Shown: positions 46,909-58,709, counted from the first letter of the stretch. The stretch: 64,000 nucleotides of DNA from Chamaelirium japonicum (GCA_947650365.1 OX393551.1:93904697-93968696), one strand, 5' to 3'. A program made the numbers and translations. Notes: generated by a model not told the origin, from the sequence alone.

Positions 46909-47200
46909 TGAATAACCTGAATTTTTATCTTAAAAATAATTTATATTTTTCTTTAAAATAATTTAAAACATTACTACTGTTATAAGATCGTTCGATAGGA
47001 TGGCTATCTACCGTCGGATCTTTCCCAAGGATTATGGTTTCCCATAGAATGTTTAGGCCCTAAGTAAGCTTACCCTATAAATAATATACGACCCATTTCC
47101 TATAGATTGCTTAGTCCCTAAGTAAGCTTACACTATAAATAATATATGACCCCTTTAGGGTGGGGAACGTTTGACAGCTCTCTTTTTTTCCTATCTAACT
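46909..47200 (+). mobile_element. LTR with duplicated promoter segment
   Basis: Starts TGAATAACC after a polypurine-like run. U3 continues to a first TATA box near 47,080, then a second dyad-plus-TATA segment (47,099-47,145) leads into R and U5. Two TATAAATA boxes lie about 60 bp apart. B1 carries the same fusion in a shorter form (29,327-29,562). Confidence 0.65.
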
Positions 47201-50025
47201 ACACGTTATCAGTACGAACATATAGAGCCCAACCGACCAGACAACAAAAAACGGAGAGAGAAATGAAGACAGAAGAGAGAAGAGAACGAAGAGATAAACG
47301 AAAAGAGAAGAGAGAAGAAGTCCTACTCCAGTCCATTGCCATGGGTATAGGTATGAAGTAAAAAGGAATCTAAATTCCAAAACTCCACTTTTCAATAATA
47401 AAATTAAATCTCTCTATTCTTTTCTTTTTCCCACCTCATAATATGTTATCAGCACGAAAATATCGAGCCCAGCCGACCAGTCATAAAAAAACCAAGAAAG
47501 AAACAAAGATCGAAGAGAGAGAAGAAAAAAGAGAACGGGGAGATAAATAAAGAGAGAAGAGAGAAGAAGTCCTGCTCCAGTCCATTGTCCACGGGTATAG
47601 GTATGAAGTAAGATGAAATCAAAATTCCAAAACTCCACTTCTATCGTCGTTTATCTCTCCGTTCTCTTCTCTCTCCTTCTCTCTCTTCTGTGTAATTTTA
47701 GAATTTTTATTCATTTTTACTTCACACCTATACCCATGGTGAATGGACTAGAGCAGGACTTCTTCTCTCTTTTCTCTTTATTTATCTTTCTGTTCTTTTC
47801 TCTCTTCTTATCTCTCTTCTATCTTAGTTTCTTTCTCAATTAAATAATTATATTATTTAATTAAATTATTTAGGTAAAAGTGAGAAGAGAACAGAGAGAT
47901 AAACGAAGAGAGAAAGGGAGAAGAAGTCTTGCACCAGTCTATTGGCCACGGGTATAGGTATGAAGTAAGAAGGAATCTAAATTCCAAAACTCCACTTCTA
48001 TCTTTGTTTGTCTCTCCGTTCTCTTATCTATTCTTCTCTCTCTTTTGTGTAGTATTAGAATTTAGATTCCTTCTTACTTCACACCTATACCCATGGCGAA
48101 TGGACTGGAGTAAGACTTTTTCTCTCTTCTCTCTTTATTTATCTCTCTGTTCTTTTTTCTCTTCTTCTCTCTCTTCTGTCTTAGTTTCTCTCTCAATTAA
48201 ATAATTATATTATTTAATTAAATAAAAAAAGGTAAAAGAGAGAAGAGAACGGAGAGATAAACAAAGTAAGAAGAGAGAAGAAGTCCTACTCCAGTCCATT
48301 AGCCATGGTTATAAGGGTAAAGTAAGATTGAATCTAAATTCCAAAACTCCACAGAAAAGAGAGGAGAAAATAAAAAAGAACGGAGCGATAAACGAAAAGA
48401 GAAGAAGTCGTGCTCCAGTCCATTGACCATGGGTATAGGTGTAAAGTAAGAAGGAATTTAAATTTAAAATCTCTACAAAAAAAAGAGGAGAACAGAGAAA
48501 AAAATTAAGAGATAAACAAAGAGAAAAGAGAGAAGAAGTCCTGCTCCAGTCCATTGGCCATGGGTATAGGTGTAAAGTAAAAAGGAATCTAAATTTCAAA
48601 ACTCTACAGAAAAGAGAGGAGAAAAGTGAAGAGAATGAAGAGATAAATAAAGAGAGAAGAGAGAAGAAGTCATGCTCCAGTCCATTGTCCATGGATATAG
48701 GTGTGACGTAAGAATGAAGCTAAATTCCAAAACTCCACTTCATTCTTTGTTTATCTCTCCGTTCTCTTCTCTCTTCTTCTCTCTTTTTTGTATAGTTTTA
48801 GAATTTAGATTCCTTCTGACTTCACACCTATACCCATGGAAATTGGACTGGAGCATGACTTTTTCTCTCTTCTCTCCTTATTTATCTCTCTTTTCTCTTA
48901 TTTTTTCTTTTCTCTCTTCTATCTTAGTTTCTCTCTTAATTAAATAATTATATTATTTAATTAAATTATTTAGGTAGAAGAGAGAAGAGAACGGAGAGAT
49001 AAATGAAGAAAGAAAGGGAGAAGAAGTCTTGCTCCAGTTCATTGGCCATGGGTATAGGTATGAAGTCAGAAAGAATCTAAATTACAAAACTCCACAGTAG
49101 AGAGAGAAGAAGAAAGAAGAGAATGGAGAAAAGAGGGAAGAATCAAGATGAGAACATATAGATAAACAAAGAGAGAAGAAAGAAGAAGTCCTGCTCTAGT
49201 CTATTGGCTACGAGTATAGGTGTGAATTAATAAGGAATGTAAATTCCGAAATTTCACAGAAGAAAGAAAAGATAAGGACATAGTTCTATTTAATTATTAA
49301 AACTAGAGAGATTTATATTATTTTATTTAGGTTCTCTTCTTTCTTCCCACAACACGTTACCAGCACGAACATATCGAGCCTCACTGACTAGTCATAAGAA
49401 AACGGAGAGAGAAACAAAATCAAAAGAGAGAGAAAAAGAGAGAAGAGAATGAAGAGATAAATGAAGAGGGAAGAGAGAAGAAGTCCGGCTCCAATCCATT
49501 AGCCACGGGTATATGTGTGAAGTAAGAAGTAATTTAAATTCCAAAACTCTACTTCTCAATATTTATACGACCTCTTTTGGGTAGGGCACGTGTGACGGCT
49601 CTCTCTTTCTCCCATCTCACAACACGTTATCAGTATGAACATGTCGAGCTCAGCCGACCAGTTATAAGAAAATAGATAGAGAAACAAAGACAGAAGAGAA
49701 AAGAAGAGAGAAGAGAATGGAAAGATAAACAAAAAAAGAAGAGAGAAGAAGTCCTACTCCAGTCCATTGGCCACGGGTATAGGTGTGAAGTAAGAAGGAA
49801 TATAAATTCAAAAACTCAATATAAGAGAGAGAAGAAGAAAGAAGAGAATGGAGAGATAAATAAAAAAAGCAGAGAGAAGAAGTCCTGCTCCAGTTCATTG
49901 GCCATGGATATAGGTGTGAAGTAAAAAGGAATCTAAACTCCAAAACTTTACTTATGTCTTTGTTTCTCTCTCTATTTTTTTACGACTGGTCAGCTGAGCT
50001 CGACATGTTCAAACAGATAATGTGT

Positions 50026-50153
50026 TGTGAGATAGGTAAAAGAGAAAGCCATCAAACATGACTAACCCTAAAGGGGTCGTATATTATTTATTATTATTAG
50101 AGTAAGCTTACTTAGGGTCTAAGCAATCTATGGGAATCCCTAATCTATGGGAG
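50026..50153 (-). mobile_element. LTR-like copy, inner U3 to U5
   Basis: TATA region expanded to ATTATTTATTATTATTAG. Telo-box changed to GAATCCCTAATC, as in 26,375-26,501. Confidence 0.6.
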
Positions 50154-51170
50154 AAGAGAGAAGAGAATAGAGAGATTTAATTATATTATTGAGAAATAGA
50201 GTTTTTGAATTTAGATTACTTTTTAGTTCACACTTAGACCCGTGGCCATTGGACTGGAGTAGGACTTCTTCTCTCTTCTTTCTTTGTTTATCTCTCCATT
50301 CTCTTCTCTTTTGTTCTCTCTCTTCTAATTTCATTTCTCTCTCCGTTTTCTTGTGACTGATCGGCTGGGCTCGACATGTTTGCACTGATATCGTGTTGTG
50401 AGATAGGAGAAAAAGAAAGCCGTCAAATATGCACCACCCTAAAGGGGTCATATAATTATTGAGAAGTTGAATTTTGGAATTTAGATTCCTTCTAAGTACT
50501 CCACACCTATATTTGTGGCTAATGGACAGGAGCAGGACTTCTTCTCTCTTCGTTTATATCTTTATTCTCTTCTCTCTTCCTCTCTCTCTTCTGTTTTCGT
50601 TTCTTTCTTTATTTTCTCTTCTCTTTTCTTCTCTCTCTTCTGTCTTCATTTCCTTAATTTGACTAGTAGGCTGGGCTTGACATATTCGTACAGATAACGT
50701 ATTGTGAGGTGGAAGAAAAAGAGAGCCGTCAAACGTGCTCCACCCTAAAAGGGTCATATCAATATTGAGAAGTGGAGTTTTGTAATTTAGATTCCTTCTT
50801 ACTTCACACCTATACCCATGGCCAATGGACTGGAGCAGGACTTCTTCTTCTTTCGTGCTGATAATGTTACTATAATTTTTTTAATTAAATTAATCATTTA
50901 ATTAAAATAAAGAGAGTTTTGGAATTTACTATGATAATCATAATAATGTTGAGATGATACTATTAAGAAGTGAAGTTTTGGAATTTAGATTCCTTTTTAC
51001 TTTACACTTATACCCATGGCGAATGGTCTGGAGCAGGACTTCTTTTATCTTTTCTCTTCGTTTATCTCTCTATTCTTTTCTCTTTTCTTCTCTCTCTTCT
51101 ATCTTCGTTTCTCTCTTCGTTTTCTTGCGACTGGTCGACTAGGCACGACATGTTTGTGCTGCTAATGAAT

Positions 51171-51291
51171 TGTGAGATGGGAGAAAGTGAGAGCCATCAA
51201 ACATGCCCCACCCTAAAGGGGTCATATATTATTTATAGGGTAAGCTTTCTTAGGGCCTAAGGAATCTATGGGTAATCCTAATCCATGGGAG
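51171..51291 (-). mobile_element. LTR-like copy, inner U3 to U5
   Basis: Clean CACCCTAAAGGGG, TATA box and near-perfect dyad. Partner of 27,414 and 45,163. Confidence 0.6.
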
Positions 51292-52195
51292 AAGAGAGAA
51301 GAGAATGGAGATATTTAATAATATTATTGAGAAGTGGAGTTTTGAAATTTTGATTCCTTCTTACTTCACTCCTATACCCTTGGCGATTGGACTGGAGTAA
51401 GACTTATTCTCTCTTTTCTCTTTATTTATCTCTTTATTCTCTTCTCTCTTCGCATAACACGTTATCAGCACGAACATATCGAGCCCAGCCGACCAGTCCC
51501 AAGAAAACGATGCGAGAAACGAAGACAAAAGAGAGAGAAGAGAACATAGAGATAAATGAAGAGAGAAGAAGAGAAATAAAATATTTTTTATGCTCATAAA
51601 TTTATATAAATTATTTAATAAATATAAAATATTTTATAATTGAATATTTAAATATTAACATTAAGATAATACTATTTAAATATTTAAAAAATAATATACT
51701 TTATAATATTTAAAAAAATATTAATTGATATAAATAAAATAAATATACAATCTCCCATCTCACAACACGTTATCAGTACGAAAATGTCAAACCCAATGGA
51801 CGAGTCATAAAAAAAGGAGAGAGAAACGAAGATAGAAGAGAGAAAAAGAGGGAGAAGAGAACGGAGAGATAAACGAAGAGATAAGATAGAAGAAGTCTTG
51901 CTCCAGTCCATTCAGCATGGGTATAGGTGTGAAGTAAGATAGAATCAAAATTCCAAAACTCCACATCTCAATGAATTTTTTGCTATAAAAATAATTAATA
52001 ATTTTTTTAAAAAAAGTTTAAAACAATACAACTATTATAAGATCGTTCGATCGGATGGCAATGGACTGGAGCAAGACTTCTTCTATCTTCTATCTCCGTT
52101 TATATCTTTGTTCTTTTCTCTCTTTTGTCCTTGTTTCTCTTTCTATTTTTTGTGATTGGTCAACTGGGTTCGACATATTTGTGCTGATAACGTGT

Positions 52196-52312
52196 TATAA
52201 GATGGGAGAAAGAGAGAGTCGTCAAACATGCCCCATCTAAAGGGGTCGTATATTATTTATAGGGTAAGCTTACTTAGGGCCTAAGAATTCTATGGGAAAC
52301 CCTAATCCATGG
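52196..52312 (-). mobile_element. LTR-like copy, inner U3 to U5
   Basis: Inverted counterpart of 15,434-15,554. R motif shortened (CCCCATCTAAAGGGG); telo-box intact. Confidence 0.6.
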
Positions 52313-52928
52313 GAGAAGAAAGAAGAGAATGAAAAGATTTAATTATATTATTGAGAAGTGGAGTTTTGGAATTTAGATTCCTTCTTACTTCACAACTATA
52401 CCCGTAACTAATAGACTGGAGCAAGACTTCTTCTTTCTTCTTTCATTGTTTATCTCTATATTCTCTTCTCTCTTCTTCTCTCTCTTTTGTCTTCGTTTCT
52501 CTTTCCATTTTCTTATGACTGGTCGGCTGGGCTCAACATGTTCGTATTGATAAAGTATTATGAGATGGGAGAAAGAGAGAGTCATCAAATATGCCCCACC
52601 CTAAATGGGTCGTATAAATATTAAAAAGTGGAATTTTGGAATTTAGATTCTTTCTTACTTCGTACCTATGCCCGTGGCCAATAGACTGGAGCAGGACTTC
52701 TTCTCTTTTCTCTCTTCATTTATCTCTCCGTTCTCTTCTCTTTTCTTCTCTCTTTTGTGGAGTTTTGGAATTTAGATTCCTTCTTACTTCACACCTATAC
52801 CCATATAAGAAGAGACTATTTAAATAATTATATCTTAGTTCTCTTCTCTCTCTCTTCTGTCTTTGTTTCTCTCTCTGTTTTCTTATGACTGGTCGGTAGG
52901 GCTAGACATGTTTGTGCTGATAATATTT

Positions 52929-53047
52929 TGTAAGATGGGAGAAAGAGAGAGCCGCCAAACGAGCCCTACCCTAAAGGGGTCATATTTTATTTATCGGGTA
53001 AGCTTACTTAGGGCCTAAGCAATCTATGGTAAACCCTAATCCATAGA
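52929..53047 (-). mobile_element. LTR-like copy, inner U3 to U5
   Basis: Inverted counterpart of 14,743-14,865. TATA side reads TTTTATTTATCGGG. Confidence 0.6.
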
Positions 53048-53786
53048 AGAAAAGAGAAGAGAATGGAGAGCTTTAATTATTTTATTAAGATGTGGAGTTT
53101 TAGAATTTAGATTCCTTCTTACTACACACCTATACCCATAGTGAATAGACTGGATCAGGACTTCTTCTCTCTTCTCTATTCATTTATCTCTCTGTTTTCT
53201 TCTCGGTTCTTCTCTCTCTTCTGTCTTTGTTTCTCTCTTTGTTTTTTTATGACTAGTCGGTTAGGCTCGATATATTCGTGCTGATAATGTGTTGTAAGAT
53301 GGGAGAAAGAGAGAGCTATCAAACATGCCCCACCCTAATTAGATTTCTTCTTACTTCACACCTATACCCATGGCCAATAGGTTGGAGTAGGACTTCTTCT
53401 ATCTTTTCTCTTCGTTTATCTCCCTGTTCTCTTCTCTCTTCTTTTATTTCTTCTGTCTTCCTTTCTCTTACTATTTTTTTATGATTAGTCGGCTAGGATC
53501 GACATGTTCGTGTTGATAACGTATTATGTGATAGAGAAAAAGAGAGCCGTCAAACGTGCCCTACCCTAAAGGGGTCATATAAAGATTGAGAAATGGAGTT
53601 TTGAAATTTAGATTCTTTCTTACATTATACTTATATCGGAGGTTAATGGACTAGAGCTGGACTACTTCATTCTTTATTTATCTCCCTGTTTTCTTCTTTT
53701 TTCTTCTCTCTCTTCTGTCTTCGTTTCTCTCTCCGTTTTCTTGTGAGTGGTCGGCTGGGCTCGATATGTTCATGCTGATAACGTAT

Positions 53787-54022
53787 TGTGAGATGGGAGA
53801 AAGAGAGAGCCATCAAATGTGCTCCACCCTAAAGGAGTCGTATATTATTTATAGAATAAGCTTACTTAGGGCCTAAGCAATCTAAAAGAAACCCTAATCC
53901 ATGGGAGAGATCCGACGGTGGACAACCATCTGATCGAATGATCTTATAACAGTTGTAATATTTTAAATTTTTTAAAGAAAAATATAAATTATTTTTAAAG
54001 CAAAAAATTCGGGTGTGCCTCA
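53787..54022 (-). mobile_element. Full-length LTR, 236 bp
   Basis: On the plus strand it runs from TGTGAGATGGG to GGGTGTGCCTCA. Minus TATA box at 53,846-53,853; telo-box AAACCCTAATCC; GATCGAATGATC in U3. The polypurine tract lies immediately beyond the LTR (54,023-54,042 as CT-rich plus strand). Confidence 0.8.
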
Positions 54023-54420
54023 TCTTTCTTTTTTACTTCCTATTATTTAATTAATTTAATTATTTTAATAAATTAAATAGTTAAATAATTAAATAAATAT
54101 TTAATTATCTATATAACTAAATATTTAAATTATTTAAATAATTTATTTATTATTTAAATTTTAAAATAAATAAATATTAATTTGATTATTTTAAAAAAAT
54201 TAAGTTATTTAAAAAATTATTTTATGATTTATATATTTAAAAAATTAATTTATTATTTAAATAAAAAGAAAATAGTTATTGAATTATTATTTTATTTTAT
54301 TACTTAATTAAATAATTAATTTTTTTATTTATTTTAATTAATATTTCATAATTTAATAAAAAAAATTAAATATTTAATTACATAACAAATTTTTTAAAAT
54401 TATTATTTTTTAACTATATC
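54023..54420 (-). repeat. PPT and AT internal region, inverted
   Basis: Polypurine tract (complement of 54,023-54,042), then about 380 bp of A/T matching 13,340-13,761, ending in TTTTAACTATATCATC next to the leader. Forms the internal part of the third compact element copy (53,787-54,658). Confidence 0.65.
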
Positions 54421-54506
54421 ATCTTCTCTCTCTTCTGTCTTCGTTTCTCTCTCCGTTTTCTTTTGACTGGTCGGTTAGGCTCGATATGTTCACGCTGATA
54501 ATGCGT

Positions 54507-54658
54507 TATGAGAAGGAAGAAAGAGAGAGCTATCAAACGTGCCCCACCCTAAAGGGCTTGTATATTATTTATAGGGTAAACTTACTTAGGGCCTAAGCAA
54601 TCTATGAAAAACCCTAAACCATGGGAGAGATCCGATGGTGGACAGCCATCCGATCAAA
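54507..54658 (-). mobile_element. Left LTR of compact element, copy 3
   Basis: Lacks outer U3 and is joined at CCGATCAAACGTGCCCC to an R scrap, the same joint as at 13,108 in A. The PBS-like site is at 54,485-54,506. Confidence 0.65.
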
Positions 54659-54689
54659 CGTGCCCCACCCTAAAGGGGTCATATTAATC

Positions 54690-54990
54690 ATTTATTTAAA
54701 TAATTATTGAATTAATTCTCTTAATTAGTAAACTTACCTTATAAATATTTAATTATATATAATTGATTATCGCCATGGGTAAAGGTGTGAAGTAAGAATG
54801 AATCTAAATTCCAAAACTCCACTTCTCAATAGTATTATCTCAATATTATTATGATTATCATTGTAATGTTACTATAATTTTTTAAATTAAATTAATTAAT
54901 TATTTAATTATTAAATAATTTAAATAATTTAATAATTATGTTTACTGATTAACGTGTTGTGAGATGGGAGAAAGAGAGAGCCGTCAAACT
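54690..54990. repeat. AT island with truncated GA module
   Basis: Inverted counterpart of 12,800-13,095, containing AATTATATATAATTGATTAT, a short GA-module tail and the AGTATTATCTCAATATTATT boundary. Confidence 0.6.
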
Positions 54991-54998
54991 TCTCTCTT

Positions 54999-55195
54999 CA
55001 CCCATGGATTAGGATTTCCCATAGATTGCTTAGGCCCTAAGTAAGCTTACCCTATAAATAATGTACGACTCCTTTAGGGTGGGGCACATATACTGCTCTC
55101 TCTTTCTCTCATCTCATAACACTTATCCTATAAATAATATATGACCCCTTTAGGGTGGGGCACGTTTGACGGCTCTCTCTTTCTCCCATGTCACA
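54999..55195 (+). mobile_element. Double-R LTR fragment
   Basis: First unit 54,999-55,115 with telo-box, dyad and TATAAATA, joined through ATAACACTTATCC to a second TATA-R-U5 unit (55,124-55,195) followed by a PBS-like site. Two TATA boxes 75 bp apart point the same way. Confidence 0.65.
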
Positions 55196-55485
55196 ATACA
55201 TTGTCAGCACGAATATATCAAGCCCAGCTGACCAGTCGCAAGAAAACAGAGAGAGAAACAAAGACAGAAGAGGAGTTTTGGAATTTAGATTCCTTCTTAC
55301 TTCACACCTATACCCATGGTCAATGGACTGGAGCAGGACTTCTTCTCCACAAAAGAGAGAGAAGAAGAGAAAAGAGAATGAAGATATAAATAAAGACAGA
55401 AGAGAGAGATACGACTGGTCGGCTGGGCTCGATAGTAAGAAGTGGCACACCCGAATTGCATAAGCCATAAGTTCAAATATTAAAT

Positions 55486-55623
55486 GATACACCGTCGAAT
55501 CTCACCCATAGATTAGGGTTTCCCATAGATTACTTAGGCTCTAAGTAAGCTTACACAATAAATAATATACGACCCCTTTAGGGTGGGGCATGTTTAACGG
55601 CTCTCTCTTTCTCCCATCTCACA
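55486..55623 (+). mobile_element. LTR-like copy, U3 part to U5
   Basis: Inverted counterpart of 12,022-12,154. Preceded by the scar 55,430-55,485 (GTGGCACACCCGAATTGC). PBS-like site ACACGTTATCTGCACGAA follows. Confidence 0.65.
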
Positions 55624-55776
55624 ACACGTTATCTGCACGAACATGTCGAGCCCAGCGACAAGTCGCAAGAAAACAGAGAGAATAACAAAGACAGAAAAGA
55701 TAGAAGAAGAGAGAAGAGAATAGAGAGACAAACAAAGATAGAAGAGAGAAGAAGGCCTCCATTGGCCATGGGTATA

Positions 55777-55936
55777 CACTACACCAAAACAGACAATTTG
55801 TAACGGTCAATTAGTAACGGTTGTAACAAAAAGTGTTACAAATATTTGTAACGCCATATTCCTAACGATTTTTTTGTGTTACTAAACATTTTTATAACAG
55901 TTGGCTGTGTTACTAAATCCTGATTTTGGTGTAGTG
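55777..55936. mobile_element. CACTA-like MITE, 160 bp
   Basis: Perfect 13-bp terminal inverted repeats CACTACACCAAAA / TTTTGGTGTAGTG, with weaker similarity continuing inward. Flanked by the 3-bp direct repeat ATA (55,774-55,776 and 55,937-55,939), as expected for CACTA-superfamily elements. Inside are several GTAAC/GTTAC motifs in both orientations (for example 55,800-55,804, 55,813-55,817, 55,835-55,839). There is no coding capacity, so it needs a transposase from elsewhere. It interrupts a GA module at GGTATA|GTTATGAAG, a site intact in dozens of other copies. It is the only sequence here clearly unrelated to the LTR family. Confidence 0.9.
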
Positions 55937-56020
55937 ATAGTTATGAAGTAAGAAGAAATCTAAATTCCAAAATTCAACTTCTCAATAATATAATTAAATC
56001 TCTCCATTCTCTTCTCTCTT

Positions 56021-56141
56021 GTCCTATGAATTAGGGTTTCCCATATATTGCTTAGGCACTAAGTAAGCGTACCCTTTAAATAATATACGACCCCTTTAGG
56101 GTGGGGTATAGTTCTTGGCTCTTTCTTTCTCCCATCTCATA
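56021..56141 (+). mobile_element. LTR-like copy, inner U3 to U5
   Basis: First LTR copy to the right of the MITE. R motif intact but U5 altered (GGGTATAGTTCTTGGC). Confidence 0.6.
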
Positions 56142-56343
56142 ATACGTTATCAGCACGAACATGTCGAGCCCAGCCGACTAGTCATAAGAAAACAGAGAGA
56201 GAAACAAAGATAGAAGAGAGAGAAGATGAGAGATAAGAACGAAGAGATAAACGAAAAGAGAAGAGAGAAGAAGTCATGCTCCAGTCCATTCACCATGGGT
56301 ATAGATATGAAGTAAGAAGGCATCTAAATTTTAAAACATCACT

Positions 56344-56488
56344 TCTTAATGTTATCTTCTCAACGTTATTATGATTATCATAGTAATGTTACTATAATTT
56401 TTTTAATTAAATTAATTGTTTGATTAAAACAAAGAGAGACGAGAATTTACTATGATAATCGTAATAACATTGAGATGATACTATTGAG
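56344..56488. repeat. AT-centred imperfect palindrome
   Basis: Arms TTATCTTCTCAACGTTATTA and the inverse near 56,450-56,488 around an AATTAAATTAATTGTTTGAT loop. Inverted counterpart of 11,397-11,538. Confidence 0.6.
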
Positions 56489-56540
56489 AAAACTCCAATT
56501 CTCAGTAATATAATTAAATCTCTCCGTTCTCTTCTATCTT

Positions 56541-56661
56541 CTCCCATGGATTAGGTTTTTCCATAGATTGCTTAGGCCCTAAGTAAGCTTACTTTATAAA
56601 TAATATACTATCCTTTTAGGGTGGGGCACGTTTAATGACTCTCTCTTTCTCCCATATCATA
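56541..56661 (+). mobile_element. LTR-like copy, inner U3 to U5
   Basis: Dyad, TATA and R motif well kept. Counterpart of 11,223-11,345. The leader is followed by a reversed GA module and an inverted duplicate of its CTTCGTTAAA end. Confidence 0.6.
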
Positions 56662-57138
56662 ATACGTTATCTGTACGAACATGTCGAGCCCAGCCGACCC
56701 ATCATAAGAAAATAGATAGAAACACGAAGACAGAAGTGGAGTTTTGAAATTTAGATTCCTTCTTACTTCACACCTATGCCCATGACCAATTGACTGGAGC
56801 AGGACTTCTACTCTCTTCTCTCTTTATTTATCTGTCCATTCTCTTTTCTCTTCTTCTCTCTCTTTTGTCTTCGTTAAATTTCACTTCTTTTCTCAATAGA
56901 CGAAGAGAGAAACGAAGACAAAAGAGAGAGAAAAAGAGAGAAAAAAATAGATAGATAAACGAAGAGAATAGAAAAGAAGTCCTGCTCCAGTCCATTGGAT
57001 ATGGATATAGGTGTGAAGTTCTCTCTTCTATCTTCGTTTATCTCTCCGTTCTCTTCTCTCTTCTTTTTTCTTTGTTTGTCTCTCTATTTTTCTTATTACT
57101 AGTCGACTGGGCTCGACATGTTCGTGCTGATAACGTAT

Positions 57139-57260
57139 TATGAGATGGGAGAAAGTGAGAGCCGTCAAATGTACTCCACCCTAAAGGGGTCGTATATTAT
57201 TTATAGGGTAAACTTACATAGGGCCTTAGTAATCTATGAGAAACCCTAATCCATGGGAGA
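57139..57260 (-). mobile_element. LTR-like copy, inner U3 to U5
   Basis: TATTATTTATAGGG and AAACCCTAATCCATGGG intact. Between it and the next plus copy at 57,803 lies an AT scrap (57,480-57,520, AATATATTATTTAAATTATT) also seen at 10,447-10,480 and 36,650-36,680. Confidence 0.6.
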
Positions 57261-57802
57261 AGAGAGAAGAGAACGGAGAAATTTAATTATATTATTGAGA
57301 AGTGGAGTTTTGGAATTTAGATTCGTTTTTACATAACATCTATACCCATTGATAATGGACTTGAGGAGGACTTCTTCTCTCTTCTTTCTTCATTTATCTC
57401 TCCATTCTCTTATCTCTTCTTCTCTTTACTCACAACACGTTATCAGCATGAACATGTCGAGCCCAGCAGACCACCATTTAGAATTTAACTAAATTATTTA
57501 AATATATTATTTAAATTATTTATCTCTTTTTTCTCTTATCTCTTTTTCTCTTTCTTCTGTCTTTATTTCTCTCTCCGGTTTTTGGTGACTGGTCGGCTGG
57601 GCTCAATATGTTCGTGCTGATAACAAGTTGTGAGAAAAAATAAGAAGAGAGAAAAGAAGGGAGAGATAAACCAGGAAAGAAGTGAGAAGACGTACGACTC
57701 TAGTCCATTCACCACGGGTATAGGTGTGAAGTAAGAAGGAATTTAAATTCCAAAACTCTACTTTTAAATAATATAATTAAATCTCTCCATTCTCTTCTAT
57801 CT

Positions 57803-57924
57803 TCTTCCATGGATTAAGGTTTCCTTTAAAATGCTTAGGACCTAAGTAAGCTTACCCTATAAATAATATACGACCCCTTTAGGGTGGGGCATGTTTAACG
57901 GCTCTTTCTTTCTTCCATCTCGTA
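57803..57924 (+). mobile_element. LTR-like copy, inner U3 to U5
   Basis: Counterpart of 10,059-10,166 in A. Clean TATAAATAATATACGACC and R motif; U5 end changed to CTCGTA. Confidence 0.6.
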
Positions 57925-58588
57925 ACATGTTATCAGCACGAACATGTCATGCCCTGCTGACCAGTCACAAAAAAAGAGAAAGAGAAACGAAGATAGAAGT
58001 AGAGTTTTGGAATTTAAATTCCTTCTTACTTCACACCTATACCTATGGCCAATAGCCTAGAGAAGGACTTCTTCACTCTTCTCTTCGTTTATCTCTCCGT
58101 TCTCTTTTCTCTTCTTCCCACACTTCTATCTATGTTTCTCTATCTGTTTATTGACAGAAGAAGAGGAGTTTAACAAAGATAAAAGAGAGATAAGAAGTGA
58201 GAAGAGAATGGAGAGATAAATAAAGAGGAAAGAGAGAACTTCACACCTATACCCGTGGCCAATGGACTGGAGTAGAACTTCTTCTCTCTTCTCTTCGTTT
58301 ATCTCTCCGTTTTCTTCTCTCTTTTTCTTTCTCTTCTGTCTTCGTTTCTCTATCCGTTTATATAGAGAAGAAGTGGAGTTTAACAAAGACAGAAGAGAGA
58401 TAAGAAGCAAGAAGAGAACAAAGAGATAAATGAAGAGAGAAGATATCTTGCTCCAGTCCATTGGCCAAGGGTATAAGCGTGAAGTAAGAAAGAATCTAAA
58501 TACCAAAACTCCACTTCTGTCTTTATTTCTCTTACTGTTTTCTTAAGACTGGTTAGCTGGGCCCGACATATACGTACTGATAACATGT

Positions 58589-58709
58589 TATAAAATGGGA
58601 GAAAAAAATTTGTCAAACGTGCCCCACCCTAAAGAGGTCGTATATTATTTATAGGGAAAGCTTACTTAGGGCCTAAGCAATCTATGGGAAACCCTAATCC
58701 ATAGACGAA
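58589..58709 (-). mobile_element. LTR-like copy, inner U3 to U5
   Basis: Counterpart of 9,264-9,384. CTTACTTAGGGCCTAAGC and telo-box intact; U5 shortened. Confidence 0.6.

Larger units (their letters stand above)
42735..47400. repeat. Duplication block B2
   Basis: Adjacent, same-orientation neighbour of B3 and copy of B1. R-only units: 43,556-43,619 (+), 44,385-44,449 (-), 44,697-44,760 (-). Half-palindrome 44,850-44,965. AT joint with ATTTATATAAACTATTTAAT 45,596-45,745. Spacer TTAATTAAATAATTATATTA at 42,936. Confidence 0.7.
47636..51965. repeat. Duplication block B3
   Basis: Follows B2 in the same orientation. Its first part is expanded: the CT-rich module with the TTAATTAAATAATTATATTA spacer occurs three times (spacers near 47,838, 48,194 and 48,936), and three GA modules in a row lie at 48,240-48,730. 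R-only units: 49,558-49,621 (+), 50,397-50,462 (-), 50,703-50,768 (-). AT joint at 51,590-51,750. The AT island and LTR that end B1 and B2 are missing; inverted block C begins instead. Confidence 0.7.

Noticed and set aside
55109-55492. Family of recurring 60-145 codon frames starting MEFRFLLTSHLYPWPMDWS or MEFWNLDSFLLHTYTRGQWT
   Set aside because: They are two reading frames of the same reversed GA module, which has few stop codons on the pyrimidine strand. Similar peptides simply reflect the repeat; start and end differ from copy to copy and nothing suggests selection on protein.
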